From contig JAVHZZ010000001.1 in NCBI GenBank assembly GCA_036250195.1, forward strand, positions 374,648,707 through 374,712,706: 64,000 nt of DNA, in the 5' to 3' direction. The stretch's first letter is position 1. Each line of letters opens with the position of its first letter. The position numbers were made by a program, and so were the translations under genes. The notes below the pieces were generated by a model. The model was not told the DNA's origin, searched no databases, and was given only the letters and a program-made list of their open reading frames with translations. Positions 1 through 10,594 of the stretch are shown here, piece by piece. This DNA comes from Mixophyes australis. Its lineage: Eukaryota > Chordata > Amphibia > Anura > Limnodynastidae.

Positions 1-229
1 TGCACTGAACTTTAAATTTCATCTAGGACATGCCCTACTCCAACTGTAAATCTTTCCCCACATTTTAAATTTACCTCTCCCTCAAATGCAACATGGTTTT
101 GCAAAGATGCAAAGTTGCTCTTATTTTTTTCTTTACCTTCCTTAATGAATAAGGCCCTAATAATCTGGATGATACCAGAGTGAAACACTTCTTTCTGCAG
201 AACTATGTAGAAGAGATTCATGTCAGGAT

Positions 230-1800
230 TCCCAATATGAAGACCACAGAGAGAATGTAAATGAAACAAAGTGGTTTATTTTAAACACAGGTCACATAGG
301 TAAAAATGAGATGCAGTAAATAATAAGGCATCTAACACAAGTCTATAGAATCAGTGAAACAGGATCCCAGGATACCCAGGTTAACTGCAGGTACAGGTTA
401 GTCAGAATAAGCAGGTTTGCCTGGGAAGCTGGCAGCCTCGGACTGGCCTGCCGGACAGCCGGGCTAACCACCGGTAGGCCCCGCCGCGATTAAGCTCCGC
501 CCCTCCGTTGTTAGGGCGGAGCTTACAGAACAGACCAACACTTGCTGCGACGGTGGCGGGGAGAAGCGGCTCTACCTGTAATAACAAGTATTCCAACTGT
601 CACTGATATTCCAGGCCGTATGATACTTTCATTACATGTATGCGGTAAATCTCTGACTACAGAGCGGAACTATTCTTCGGATACATTGTTTTGACACGGA
701 CAGCTGAGAGGTGCGCACCTCGCGACGATCAAGATCTCCCCCGCTGCAGAGACGCCAGGACGAAGTGCAATATCTCTCTGCGTGGACAATCACAATTACA
801 AGTATCTTGCTTAAACCCACTATATGGCGATCATTCAATATCAATCTGCATAATATTTGTATAAGGGAGGATACTTGACACTGTACCGTTTGCTAAATGC
901 TAACACTGAGTAATATCGGAAATTAATTAATTTGATAAGATCCAAGTGACCACTTAACTGGACATTAGATACAAAGAAGGTCTGAGAGCTATCTATCTTG
1001 TATAAGAGAATTACTTGTCATGGTCCTCAAGTATTTATTTATTTATATGATGTAATTGGGTAGTATACCCTACTAGTCCTATTCCACAGTGTGTGGAGAT
1101 AAGGATTTATGGTATTTTAATAACCTTTTATTAAATTGTATTGGTTTTATTAGCAAGATCAATTGGGTTGTTTTTTTGCAATCATTGTGAATAAATTATC
1201 CTACCTAATATATATCCTGGATATCCCTTGTTACTAATTACCCCTTTGGTTATCTCATTTTTGCGCTGTCTGAATATTATTTTGGAGCTTACAGAACAGG
1301 CCAACACTTGCTGCGACGGCGGAGGGAAGACTTTGTGCAGAGAGCCCAGACGCGGCTCTACCTGTAATAACCAACTTAGTGGCAGTGAAACAGTGGGAGA
1401 GCTCAACACCGTTCTTCATGTATGTCTGTCTATATATACTACTCTATGGTGCGAGCTGTCCTTCGTGGGCTGACCACTCCCCCTCTAGTGTCTGGTCTCG
1501 CCTCTATAATGGCTGGCCACACCCCCTCTAAAAGGCCCCTAGCGTTGCAGTCTCCCGGTGGGCCCTTCATGCCCCAGTCCGACACTGGAAGCTGGAGACC
1601 AGGAACAGCAGAATGACTGCGGGTGCAGGTTTTCAAAATAACCAGATTAGCTGGGAAGCTGGAGACCCAGGTTTTCCGAGTATAACAGAAGACTGCAGCT
1701 GCAGGATGTCTGGTTTGGCAGGGTAAGTTGGGAAGCTGGTGACTATGGTTTTCCAAGTTAGACAGATGACTGCAGTTATAGGATGTCTGGATTGTCAGAT
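230..1800. repeat. Unresolved GC-rich repeat block, possibly LTR-derived
   Basis: No credible gene is seen. Two related segments lie in direct orientation at 519-586 and 1286-1370: both start GAGCTTACAGAACAG and end GGCTCTACCTGTAATAAC, and the second has an extra stretch of about 17 bases. Between them is AT-richer sequence. Around 270-290 the minus strand has an AATAAA-type signal, as in the LTRs further on. A second short module, with the words AGCTGGGAAGCTGG and GGTTTTCCAAGTTAGACAG, recurs at about 1600-1800 and again at 3160-3220, on the other side of the LTR at 1811-3149. The block looks like fragments of one or more older repeats, but the family is not recognised. Confidence 0.4.
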
Positions 1801-1810
1801 AAAGGCGAGT

Positions 1811-3149
1811 GTCACGATTTGAGTAGTTTTTTAATGATCCCTTGCCTCTGTCTATAATGATCTACCTCAAAAGTGACAGAGGATAGTGGATAGTGAATAT
1901 CAGTAGCAATAAGACACTGGAGAGATGATAAAATTGAAGGATATATTGCTTGATAACACAACAGGTATATATGCTGATGGTATAAAGGCAATTGAAGAAT
2001 ATATATAACATGGAAAGCACACACGGCAATGGAATACAAACAGAATGCAAATCACAATATATACTTCAGTTTGTTTGTAACTCTGGGCAACTATAATGGG
2101 ATGAAATAGCAAATAGTCCAAACATGAAGATGGCAAATAAAGAATACGTGACTCCGTAAATATGACCACAGCAGATGAAAGTGGATTAATGATGTTAATA
2201 ACAGTCCAGAATAAATGATGGTATATTCCACATAGCAGGTGGTCACAGGTATCACGATAATTCTTGGCCAATATATATATCAATCCCAATATGATCAAAT
2301 AAAGCAGAGAGCCCTAAACAGTCCGTTACTTAGAAGTAGTTAGAAAAGCAAAGAATCCCAGCGCGTGCCGCCCCGTAAGGCTAATATCTTCCAGCAACAA
2401 TCTAACACAGAGGTATTTTAAAATATAGCAAAAGTTCACAAGAAGAAGTTCAATAGTAGTAAACTTAATAGCAAGCTCGCTATGGAACACAGTCACAGTA
2501 GAACAGCGAGCAGAATCACAGGAGAGTCTTTAACAGGAGCCAGCTTGAACATACAGCACAGGTGCATAGAATCAACTTGAATATGCAGCGATCAACTCAC
2601 GGAAGATGTTTCTAATCTGTAACTTGACAGCGGTGAAGTTGAACGGACAACAGAGGACTACAGGTACCAGGTGCATCGATGTAAAAGTAAAAGTTAAATC
2701 AGCAGACATCCATGATAGTATATTCGGCATAGTAGAACTACAGGTACCAGATGCAAAGATGTCATAAGCGGAAGTCCAGCTAGCAGATAACAGCAGCAGC
2801 AAACTCTGTGCACAGCGTAGAACTACAGGTACCAAGTGCAACGATGAATTAGGTAAGTCCAGCCGGCAGGTAACAGCAACAATAGACTCAGGAGGCCCAA
2901 ACAGAGGAACAGGTAATGGTAACCAGGAGTCAGGCAATCTGAGTAACACGAAGAACAGGCAATGACCCAAAGGTCATAGGTAGTTTAAATAGTACTCAGG
3001 ACCAATGAGAATTAGGGATGAGGTCATGATCACATAACCAGCAGCACCTGTATGAACGTAGTGTCTCTGAGTGGGAACAAGTCCAAAACATAGTTCACAG
3101 GAAAAAAAGTCACAATGCCGGCACCTATCTACGGGATCGGCGCGTAACA
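1811..3149 (-). mobile_element. Probable solo LTR (1.34 kb) with 5-bp duplication
   Basis: The segment begins TGTCACGATT and ends GCGCGTAACA, so it has TG...CA ends, and is flanked by GCGAG (1806-1810) and GTGAG (3150-3154), a 5-bp target duplication with one mismatch. The related flanking word GGTTTTCCAAGTTAGACAG occurs on both sides, supporting an insertion into one repeat. Read on the minus strand there is a CCAAT-type box (3002-3006) followed by TATTTAAAC (2983-2991), and the end of that strand carries an AT-rich region. Inside, about 2650-2840, the word ACTACAGGTACCA recurs three times. There is no coding region, so it is best read as a solo LTR of a retrotransposon on the minus strand. 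The family cannot be named from sequence alone; a long non-LTR satellite-like element is the alternative. Confidence 0.6.
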
Positions 3150-3687
3150 GTGAGACACTGGGGACTCTGGTTTTCCAAGTTAGACAGTGGACGGCAAATA
3201 TTGGATGTCTGGAGGCACCGGATGATCCACGGGAGAATCAGGCAAAAGAAAAGTCATGCAAACCAGGGGTCAGAAGCCAAGAGATCTACAATAATATAAG
3301 TAGTAGGCAGCAGCAAGGTCAAACAAAGCTGGGCTTTGGGTCACAAGAAGAGGTGCAAATTGCAGGCACAAGCAGGAGTCCAATACCAGGGAGAAAGTCA
3401 GGATCAGCTCACAGGAGTTTTCACAGGGAGACCAGCAGCAATGACAATTGATGAACTGGCTCAAATTGCTGGGAGAGGCAGTATCCTAAAGACCAGACAA
3501 AGGTGATTAGGCTCAAGGAGTAATGACATTTTTACCCCTTGCAGGCAGAATCAGACAGCACTTGTACTCTCCACTGTCTTTAATTCTGCACAGAAATGGT
3601 CTACAAGCAGGTTCAGCGTGAGTAAAGCATAAAAGTACAGAGGGAGACACAGCTGCTTCAGCATGCAGGTAAATTATCATAGATCTG

Positions 3688-3854
3688 GGGGTAAATTTAT
3701 CAAGCTGCAGATTTAAAGAAATTGAGATGTTGTCTATAGCTGTCAGATTCTAACTGTCATTTATTTAGTACATTCTACAAAATGATAGCTAGAATCTGAT
3801 TGCTATAGGCAACATCTCCACTTTTTCAAGCCTGCAGTTTAGTAAATATACCCC
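3688..3854. mobile_element. Palindromic MITE, copy 1
   Basis: A 167-bp element that is almost one inverted repeat: GGGGTAAATTTA at one end and TAAATATACCCC at the other, with arms containing the word AGCTAGAATCTGATTG and its reverse complement around 3745 and 3795. It is flanked by CTG on both sides (3685-3687 and 3855-3857), a 3-bp target duplication. Three more copies are in this window (33010, 44015, 61670). Non-coding; presumably mobilised by a transposase from elsewhere. Confidence 0.8.
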
Positions 3855-3915
3855 CTGGTGTTTTGGGGTAGGTGATAGAGCAGTGCGGCAATTTGCAATA
3901 TGCTAGCTCTCTGTT

Positions 3916-4690
3916 TGTTAGGAACCCCTCCAGCTAGTACAACAAAACCCGGAGTCTGCTCCAAAAGCCTGGTGTTTACTGGAGCCCCTAGTGGTGGGGA
4001 CAGACTTGGCCACAGACTAACAGAGGGTCGAGAGTTGTGTACTGGCTATAGAGAAACCAGGAATAGAGTGTTATGGCGGACAGCAGCGTGGGGTCCAGGC
4101 AGAGTCAGTGCCGGCAGCAGACAGCGTATCCACAAAACAAACCAAGGTCAGAGGTCACAGGCACAGGTTCGGAATCCAGGGACAGGCGTAAGATCAGGGT
4201 CACTAGCAGAGAATCAGAATCCGGGTTCAGTCAGTAGATCAGGGTCAGAGGCACAGGTTCAGAATCCAGGAACAGGCAAGGGTCATACACGGAGAATCAA
4301 TCTTAGCTTAAACACCAAACACAGGGATAAAGGAGCAGGCAGCAGTACTGAAACAGGACGCTATAACCGGCAGTGAGGCTCTGATCTCACTGCCTTAAAT
4401 AGTACTAAGAGCCAATCAGGACAGAGGAGGATAGGGCTGACAATCAGCCTCAGGAGGCAGCTAATTAATTACTAGCTAGAACTAGCATAGGTAATAACAT
4501 AACCAGGAAGCATGTAGAAAAATATAAGTGAACCAGTTTAAATCATATGAGAGCTCCCCCTGGTGTTGAAGGCCATCCCTACACCCTCCTACATCTATGC
4601 CACAAGGATAATAACAGAGCACAGAAACTAAAACACACGCCCGGCTGATAGTTCATGCCAGGATGCGGCGTACCGCCGCGGCTCGTGACA
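3916..4690 (-). mobile_element. Solo LTR (775 bp) with exact 5-bp duplication
   Basis: Starts TGTTAGGAACCCC and ends GGCTCGTGACA, flanked on both sides by CTGTT (3911-3915 and 4691-4695). TG...CA ends plus a perfect 5-bp duplication are typical of LTR retrotransposon integration. On the minus strand a CCAAT-type box (4412-4416) is followed by TATTTAAGG (4393-4401), a plausible promoter. The core TTAAATAGTACT is shared with the LTR at 1811-3149. Inside, the words CAGGTTCAGAATCCAGG and GATCAGGGTCA are repeated. The apparent ORF 3900-4376 is a consequence of these repeats, not a gene. A related copy begins at 63909. Confidence 0.8.
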
Positions 4691-4695
4691 CTGTT

Positions 4696-5784
4696 AAAAG
4701 TAATTGGTCCTAACAGTGAGAGGTCCTCAATACTGGCTGTCTCTCTTTGGTGGCTAGCTCCTCCCCCGTGAACTGCCAATGGGACCTAACTGCTTGTCAC
4801 GTATTACCCCTAAGTACGCCCTTGCGACTGGCTAATATCCTGTGTTTAGATTTTCAGCAAATGTAGAATTTACACTTTTAAAAAAGGATTACAGTTGAGG
4901 TGGTCCAAATACCTAAGGACAGTGAACGATTGAGGGATACTGAAGGTGTTACCAGGTAGGGGATGTGTGAATTGCTTCTTTTCAGTGGAAATACAATTTC
5001 AGAGTTTTTTCTGTGAAAGCCAAATTGATATGCACATAGCACAGCAGTGTAATTGAAAGCCTAACTGTGACAGATATAACACATGAATGACACACATGCT
5101 CTGCAAGCAGTTGCTTTGCTTGTAAAGAAAGTGAGCATAAGAGTGAAGACACAACTGCCTCAGAGATTTGGTCTTTTTGGGGGGAGCGCCATGCCACTAG
5201 AAGCACAGTGAGACATCAAAGCACAAGTTGATGTGCTCATCAGTTGGGGTGGGTGAAGATCCAAGGAGCAGCAATGTTTAGCCTAACAAGTGTCACACCG
5301 CATCTTCTCATGTGTAGATCTGTGTTTTACCGTGTTAAGTGGATTCAAACATACAGGTAATGATTTAGTGTGTAGAGCACAGTCTCTGTTTGATATGATG
5401 AATGTTGCAGTGCAGTATGTGCCTGATGGTACAATCATGGGAGAGGAAACAGATAAAGGAAAGGAGAAGTGTGACTTGGAAGACATAAGGAAGAGATAAG
5501 AGGTGGACAAACAAAAGGAAACATTAAAGACATTCAGGAAAATGGGAGAAATTAATAAAACGTGACATAAGGGAGGGGTACCTTGTTACAAGAGAGGAGA
5601 GAGAGACTGTGTGAATAGCCATGCATCATTTAACATGTGTTATATTATACTATATATTGTTAAAAAGCATCTACAATTAATTTTACACTATCAAAATCCA
5701 CCCAGATCACGGACCGGTCTATCACAATTTCCATTCCAGCACTTCTAAATTCCCACTTCGACCACTATATATATATATATATAT
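4696..5784. other. No gene seen; unclassified sequence ending in a (TA)n tract
   Basis: No coding, RNA or recognisable mobile element is seen. Short ORFs at 4982-5510 lack any domain signature. The right end (5766-5784) is a short TA tract that served as target for the hAT element. Confidence 0.5.
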
Positions 5785-5899
5785 TAGGGATGAGCGCACT
5801 CGGATTTATGAAATCCGAGCCCACCCGAACGTTGCGGATCCGAGTCGGATCCGAGACAGATCCGGGTATTGGCGCCAAATTCAAAAGTGAAACTGAGGC

Positions 5900-5990
5900 T
5901 CTGACTCATAATCCCGTTGTCGGATCTCGCGATACTCGGATCCTATAAATTCCCCGCTAGTCGCCGCCATCTTCACTCGGGCATTGATCA
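5900..5990 (+). promoter_or_regulatory. Putative hAT promoter module
   Basis: GTCGGATCTCGCG (5919-5931) is followed by TATAAAT (5944-5950) and then GCCGCCATCTTCAC (5963-5976). The same order is present in the hAT derivatives at 40658-40735 and 63601-63665, and in a weaker form on the minus strand near 16430. Conservation of this block between otherwise divergent elements suggests a promoter or transposase-binding role. This is inferred; no transcript data are available. Confidence 0.55.
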
Positions 5991-6009
5991 GGGTAGAGGG
6001 AGGGTGTGT

Positions 6010-6137
6010 TAGGTGGTCCTCTGTGCTGTTTAGTTCTGTGCTGTTTAGTTCTGTGCTGTTTAGTTCTGTGCTGTTTAGTTCTGTGCTGTGCTGTGCTGTG
6101 CTGTGCTGTTTAGTGCTGTGCTGTGCTGTGCTGTGTT
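6010..6137 (+). repeat. Short tandem array of TTAGTTCTGTGCTG and CTGTG units
   Basis: About five units of a 15-base word (TTTAGTTCTGTGCTG) pass into a CTGTG pentamer run. The apparent ORFs here (5984-6262, 6088-6270) are produced by the repeats and are not genes. Confidence 0.85.
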
Positions 6138-7063
6138 CTGCAGTATCAGTCCAGTGGTGCTGTGTGCTGTGCTCTGTCCTTCTGAGGTCAGTGGTGCTGC
6201 TGGGTCCTGTGCTGTGTCCTGTTCAGTCCAGTGGTGCTGTGTCCTGTGCTCTGTGCTTCTAAGGGCATAGTTATTTCCCCAATATTCCCCTGTGTTTAAA
6301 AAAATAAAAAAAAGTTTTTTTAAAAAATACCAAAAACTACTTTAATATTTTTTAATTACCACAAAATTTGCACAACCAATCCTGCAGTATAAGCCCATTG
6401 GTACTGCAATATTACCAAGTTCACACATTCAGCAGTAAAAGTCCAGTGGTACTGCAATATTACAAAGTTTACACATTCTGCAGTATCAGTCCAGTGGTGC
6501 TGTGTCCTGTGCTCTGTCCTGCTGAGTTCCGTAGTGCTGCTGGGTCCTGTGCCGTGTCCTGTTCAGTCCAGTGGTGCTGTGTCCTGTGCTCTGTGCTTCT
6601 AAGGGCATAGTTATTTCCCCATTATTCCCAAGTTTTTTAAAAATAAAAAAAAAGTAAAAAAAAATAAAAAATTTAAAAAAAAAAAAAATATAATAATTAT
6701 AACCAAATTTGCAAAACCAATCCAGCAGTATAAGTCCATTGGTACTGCAATATTACCAAGTTCACACATTCTGCAGTATCAGTCCAGTGGTGCTGTGTCC
6801 TGTGCTCTGTCCTGCTGAGTTCCGTAGTGCTGCTGGGTCCTGTGCCGTGTCCTGTTCAGTCCAGTGGTGCTGTGTCCTGTGCTCTGTGCTTCTAAGGGCA
6901 TAGTTATTTCCCCACTATTCCCAAGTTTTTTAAAAATAAAAAAAAAGTAAAAAAAAAAAAATTTAAAAAAAAAAAAAAATATATAATAATTATAACCAAA
7001 TTTGCAAAACCAATCCAGCAGTATAAGTCCATTGGTACTGCAATATTACCAAGTTCACACATT
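6138..7063 (+). repeat. Three tandem units of 340, 293 and 293 bp in hAT 5' region
   Basis: Units start at CTGCAGTATCAG: 6138, 6478 and 6771, with a fourth partial start at 7064. Each has a CTG-rich half (GTCCAGTGGTGCTGTG), an A-rich run and a block ending TTCACACATTCTGCAG. The three near-identical 60-80 aa ORFs reported here are repeat-derived. Confidence 0.88.
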
Positions 7064-7087
7064 CTGCAGTATCTTGTGCTACATATA

Positions 7088-7447
7088 ATGGAGACCAAAA
7101 ATTTGGAGGATAAAGTAGGGAAAGATCAAGATCCACTTCCTCCTAATGCTGAAGCTGCTGCCACTAGTCATGACATAGACGATGAAATGCCATCAACGTC
7201 GTCTTCCAAGCCCGATGCCCAATCTCGTAGTACCGGGCATGTAAAATCCAAAAAGCCCAAGTTAAGAAAAAGTAGCAAAAAGAGAAACTTTAAATCATCT
7301 GAGGAGAAACGTAAAGTTGCCAATATGCCATTTACGACACGGAGTGGCAAGGAACGGCTTAGGCCCTGGCCCGTGTTCATGACTAGTGGTTCAGCTTCAC
7401 CCACGGATCTTAGCCCTCCTCCTCCTCCCCCCCCTACAAAAAATTGA
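7088..7447 (+). CDS. hAT leader ORF, probably the N-terminus of the transposase
   Basis: 119 codons from the first ATG. The product is basic and low in complexity: an acidic start, a Lys/Arg/Ser-rich middle resembling a nuclear localisation signal, then the block VANMPFTTRSGKERLRPWP and a proline run before the stop. The same block occurs in the deleted hAT at 41615-41670 (IANMPFYTCSGKERMSPSP), so it is conserved in the family. It ends at a pyrimidine run (about 7414-7434). The transposase frame is open from 7414, just after an in-frame TAG, and overlaps this ORF in a different frame. A one-base loss in the C run would explain the split; a spliced join is the other option. No known domain besides basic character. 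Confidence 0.6.
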   Translation: METKNLEDKVGKDQDPLPPNAEAAATSHDIDDEMPSTSSSKPDAQSRSTGHVKSKKPKLRKSSKKRNFKSSEEKRKVANMPFTTRSGKERLRPWPVFMTSGSASPTDLSPPPPPPPTKN

Positions 7448-7455
7448 AGAGAGTT

Positions 7456-10083
7456 ATGCTGTCAGCAACAAAACAGCAAACAACTCTGCCTTCTAAAGAG
7501 AAATTATCACAAATCCCCAAGGCGAGTCCAAGGGTGTTGGTGGTTGTCAAGCCTGACCTTCCCATCACTGTACGGGAAGAGGTGGCTCGGGAGGAGGCTA
7601 TTGATGATGTAGCTGGCGCTGTGGAGGAACTTGATGATGAGGATGGTGATGTGGTTATTGTAAATGAGGCACCAGGGGGGGAAACAGCTGATGTCCATGG
7701 GATGAAAAAGCCCATCGTCATGCCTGGTCAGAAGACCAAAAAATGCACCTCTTCGGTCTGGAGTTATTTTTATCCAAATCCAGACAACCAATGTATGGCA
7801 ATATGTAGCTTATGTAAAGCTCAAATAAGCAGGGGTAAGGATCTTGCCCACCTAGGAACATCCTCCCTTATACGTCACCTGAATAACCTTCATAGTTCAG
7901 TGGTTAGTTCAGGAACTGGGGCTAGGACCCTCATCGGTACAGGGACACCTAAATCCCGTGGTCCAGTTGGATACACACCAGCAACACCCTCCTCGTCAAC
8001 TTCCTCCACAATCTCCATCAGATTCAGTCCTGCAGCCCAAGTCAGCAGCCAGACTGAGTCCTCCTCAATACGGGATTCATCCGAGGAATCCTGCAGCGGT
8101 ACGCCTACTACTGCCACTGCTGCTGTTGCTGCTGTTAGTCGGTCATCTTCCCAGAGGGGAAGTCGTAAGACCGCTAAGTCTTTCACAAAACAATTGACCG
8201 TCCAACAGTCGTTTGCCATGACCACCAAATACGATAGTAGTCACCCTATTGCAAAGCGTATAACTGCGGCTGTAACTGCAATGTTGGTGTTAGACGTGCG
8301 CCCGGTGTCCGCCATCAGTGGAGTGGGATTTAGAGGGTTGATGGAGGTATTGTGTCCCCGGTACCAAATCTCCTCGAGATTCCACTTCACTAGGCAGGCG
8401 ATACCAAAAATGTACAGAGAAGTACGATCAAGTGTCCTCAGTGCTCTTAAAAATGCGGTTGTACCCACTGTCCACTTAACCACGGACATGTGGACAAGTG
8501 GTTCTGGGCAAACGAAGGACTATATGACTGTGAAAGCCCACTGGGTAGATGCATCCCCTTCCGCAGCAACAGCAACAGCTGCATCAGTAGCAGCATCTAC
8601 AAAATGGCTGCTCATGCAAAGGCAGGCAACATTGTGCATTACAGGCTTTAATAAGAGGCACAACGCTGACAACATATTAGAGAAAATGAGGGAAATTATC
8701 TCCCAGTGGCTTACCCCACTTAGACTCTCATGGGGATTTGTGGTGTCAGACAATGCCAGTAACATTGTGCGGGCATTAAATATGGGCAATTTCCAGCACG
8801 TCCCATGTTTTGCCCACACCATTAATTTGGTGGTGCAGCATTACCTCAAGAGTGACAGGGGTGTGCAGGAGATGCTTGCGGTGGCCCGCAAAATTGCTGG
8901 ACACTTTCGGCATTCAGCCAGTGCCTACCGCAGACTAGAGGCACATCAAAAAAGCTTGAACCTGCCCTGCCATCACCTCAAACAAGAGGTTGTGACACGC
9001 TGGAACTCCACCCTCTATATGCTGCAGAGGATGGAGGAGCAGCAAAAGGCCATTCAGGCCTACACAGCCACCTACGACATAGGCAAAGGAGTGGGGATGC
9101 GCCTCAGTCAAGCGCAGTGGAGACTGATTTCCGTGTTGTGCAAGGTTCTGCAGCCATTTGAACTTGCCACACGAGAAGTCAGTTCCGACACTGCCAGCTT
9201 GAGTCAGGTCATTCCCCTGATCAGGCTGTTGCAGAAGCAGCTGGAGAAAGTGAGGGAGGAGCTGGTAAGCCATTGCGATTACACCAAGCATGTAGCTCTT
9301 GTGGATGTAGCCCTTCGTACGCTTTGCCAGGATCCGAGGGTGGTCACTCTTTTAAAGTCAGAGGAATACATTCTGGCCACCGTGCTCGATCCTCGGTTTA
9401 AAGCGTATGTTGTGTCTCTGTTTCCGGCGGACACAAGTATACAGCGGTGCAAAGACCTGCTGGTCAGGAGATTGTCCTCTGAAGAGGACCGTGACATGCC
9501 AACAGCTCCACCCTCATTTTCTTCCACATCTATGGCTGCGAGGAAAAAGCTCAGTTTTCCCAAAAGAGGCACTGGCGGGGATGCTGATAACATCTGGTCC
9601 GGACTGAAGGACCTGCCAACCATTGCAGACATGTCTACTCTCGCTGCATTGGATGCTGTCACAATAGAAAAAATTGTGGATGATTACTTTGCTGACACCA
9701 TCCAAGTAGACATGTCAGACAGTCCATATTGTTACTGGCAGGAAAAAAAGGCAGTTTGGAAGCCCCTGTACAAACTGGCTCTATTTTACCTGAGTTGTCC
9801 CCCCTCCAGTGTGTACTCGGAAAGAGTTTTTAGTGCAGCGGGGAACCTGGTCAGTGAGCGGCGAAGGAGGTTGCTTCCTCACAACGTTGAAAAAATGATG
9901 TTTATAAAAATGAATAATCAATTCCTCAATGAAGTACAGCACTGCCCTCCAGATACTACAGAGGGACCTGTGGTTGTGGAGTCCAGCGGGGACGAATTGA
10001 TAATGTGTGATGAGGAGGAAGTACACACTGTAGGGGGAGAGGAATCAGAGGTTGAGGATGAGGACGACATCTTGCCTCAGTAG
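7456..10083 (+). CDS. hAT transposase with N-terminal BED zinc finger
   Basis: 875 codons from the first ATG, uninterrupted, long enough for a full hAT transposase, which cuts and pastes the element in the nucleus. An acidic, low-complexity N-terminus is followed by a BED-type zinc finger (about residues 95-148; C117, C120, H141, H146), which binds element ends. A Ser/Thr-rich linker leads to the RNase H-like core: HLTTDMWTS carries the first catalytic Asp (D344), VVSDNASN the second (D432), then CFAHTINLV (C451, H454). The Glu is in SVYSERVFSAAGN (E789), in the C-terminal dimerisation region ending LLPHNVEKMMFIK. All three catalytic positions are present, so the enzyme could be functional if the start is correct. 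An acidic tail ends the protein. The family resembles ZBED-type hAT proteins; a domesticated gene is unlikely because the element ends are intact. Confidence 0.9.
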   Translation: MLSATKQQTTLPSKEKLSQIPKASPRVLVVVKPDLPITVREEVAREEAIDDVAGAVEELDDEDGDVVIVNEAPGGETADVHGMKKPIVMPGQKTKKCTSSVWSYFYPNPDNQCMAICSLCKAQISRGKDLAHLGTSSLIRHLNNLHSSVVSSGTGARTLIGTGTPKSRGPVGYTPATPSSSTSSTISIRFSPAAQVSSQTESSSIRDSSEESCSGTPTTATAAVAAVSRSSSQRGSRKTAKSFTKQLTVQQSFAMTTKYDSSHPIAKRITAAVTAMLVLDVRPVSAISGVGFRGLMEVLCPRYQISSRFHFTRQAIPKMYREVRSSVLSALKNAVVPTVHLTTDMWTSGSGQTKDYMTVKAHWVDASPSAATATAASVAASTKWLLMQRQATLCITGFNKRHNADNILEKMREIISQWLTPLRLSWGFVVSDNASNIVRALNMGNFQHVPCFAHTINLVVQHYLKSDRGVQEMLAVARKIAGHFRHSASAYRRLEAHQKSLNLPCHHLKQEVVTRWNSTLYMLQRMEEQQKAIQAYTATYDIGKGVGMRLSQAQWRLISVLCKVLQPFELATREVSSDTASLSQVIPLIRLLQKQLEKVREELVSHCDYTKHVALVDVALRTLCQDPRVVTLLKSEEYILATVLDPRFKAYVVSLFPADTSIQRCKDLLVRRLSSEEDRDMPTAPPSFSSTSMAARKKLSFPKRGTGGDADNIWSGLKDLPTIADMSTLAALDAVTIEKIVDDYFADTIQVDMSDSPYCYWQEKKAVWKPLYKLALFYLSCPPSSVYSERVFSAAGNLVSERRRRLLPHNVEKMMFIKMNNQFLNEVQHCPPDTTEGPVVVESSGDELIMCDEEEVHTVGGEESEVEDEDDILPQ

Positions 10084-10138
10084 AGCCTGTTTAGTCTGTA
10101 CAGGGAGAGATGAATAGCTTTTTTGGTGTGGGGGCCCA

Positions 10139-10202
10139 AACAAACCAATCATTTCAGCCAAAGTTGTTTGGTAGGCCCTGTCGCTGAAATGATTGGTTTG
10201 TT
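10139..10202 (+). other. Perfect 20-bp stem-loop downstream of transposase
   Basis: The arm at 10139-10158 (AACAAACCAATCATTTCAGC) and the arm at 10183-10202 are exact reverse complements, with a 24-base loop. It starts about 55 bases after the transposase stop, in the 3' untranslated region. Possibly an RNA hairpin or the trace of a small inverted insertion. Confidence 0.8.
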
Positions 10203-10594
10203 AAAGTGTGCATGTCCTATTTCAACAACATAAGGGTGGGTGTGAGGGCCCAAGGACAATTCCATCTTGGAACTTTTTTTTTTGCATTATATGACCAAGC
10301 AACAGTCGTTTGCCATGTTCAAAAAGTAAAACCAAATGTAAAAAAATTCAAGAAATTAAACCAAAAGTAAAATGCCGTGTCATAATTTAAAACAAGAGGT
10401 ATTGACGTGCTCTAAAACTACTGTATTGTTGTTTATATTTTATAAACACTACACTTGAAAGCTTAAGTCTTTCAATAGAAAAGTAACTGTCCATTGCACG
10501 AATATTTGCAACAGGGACAATTTTAGGGTTAAGAAAGTCAACTAATAATAACACTTCGACGCTGTGTGTCTTTATAAACACTACACTTGGAAGT

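Noticed and set aside
1811..3149. A full retrotransposon with coding region
   Set aside because: No gag or pol blocks in any frame; only LTR-like features.
3900..4376. 158-codon Gly/Ser-rich ORF
   Set aside because: Lies inside a solo LTR made of short repeats and runs against the LTR promoter direction; no domain.
5984..6903. Series of Val/Leu/Cys-rich ORFs of 60-90 codons
   Set aside because: They are translations of CTGTG-type tandem repeats; each repeat unit gives the same peptide.
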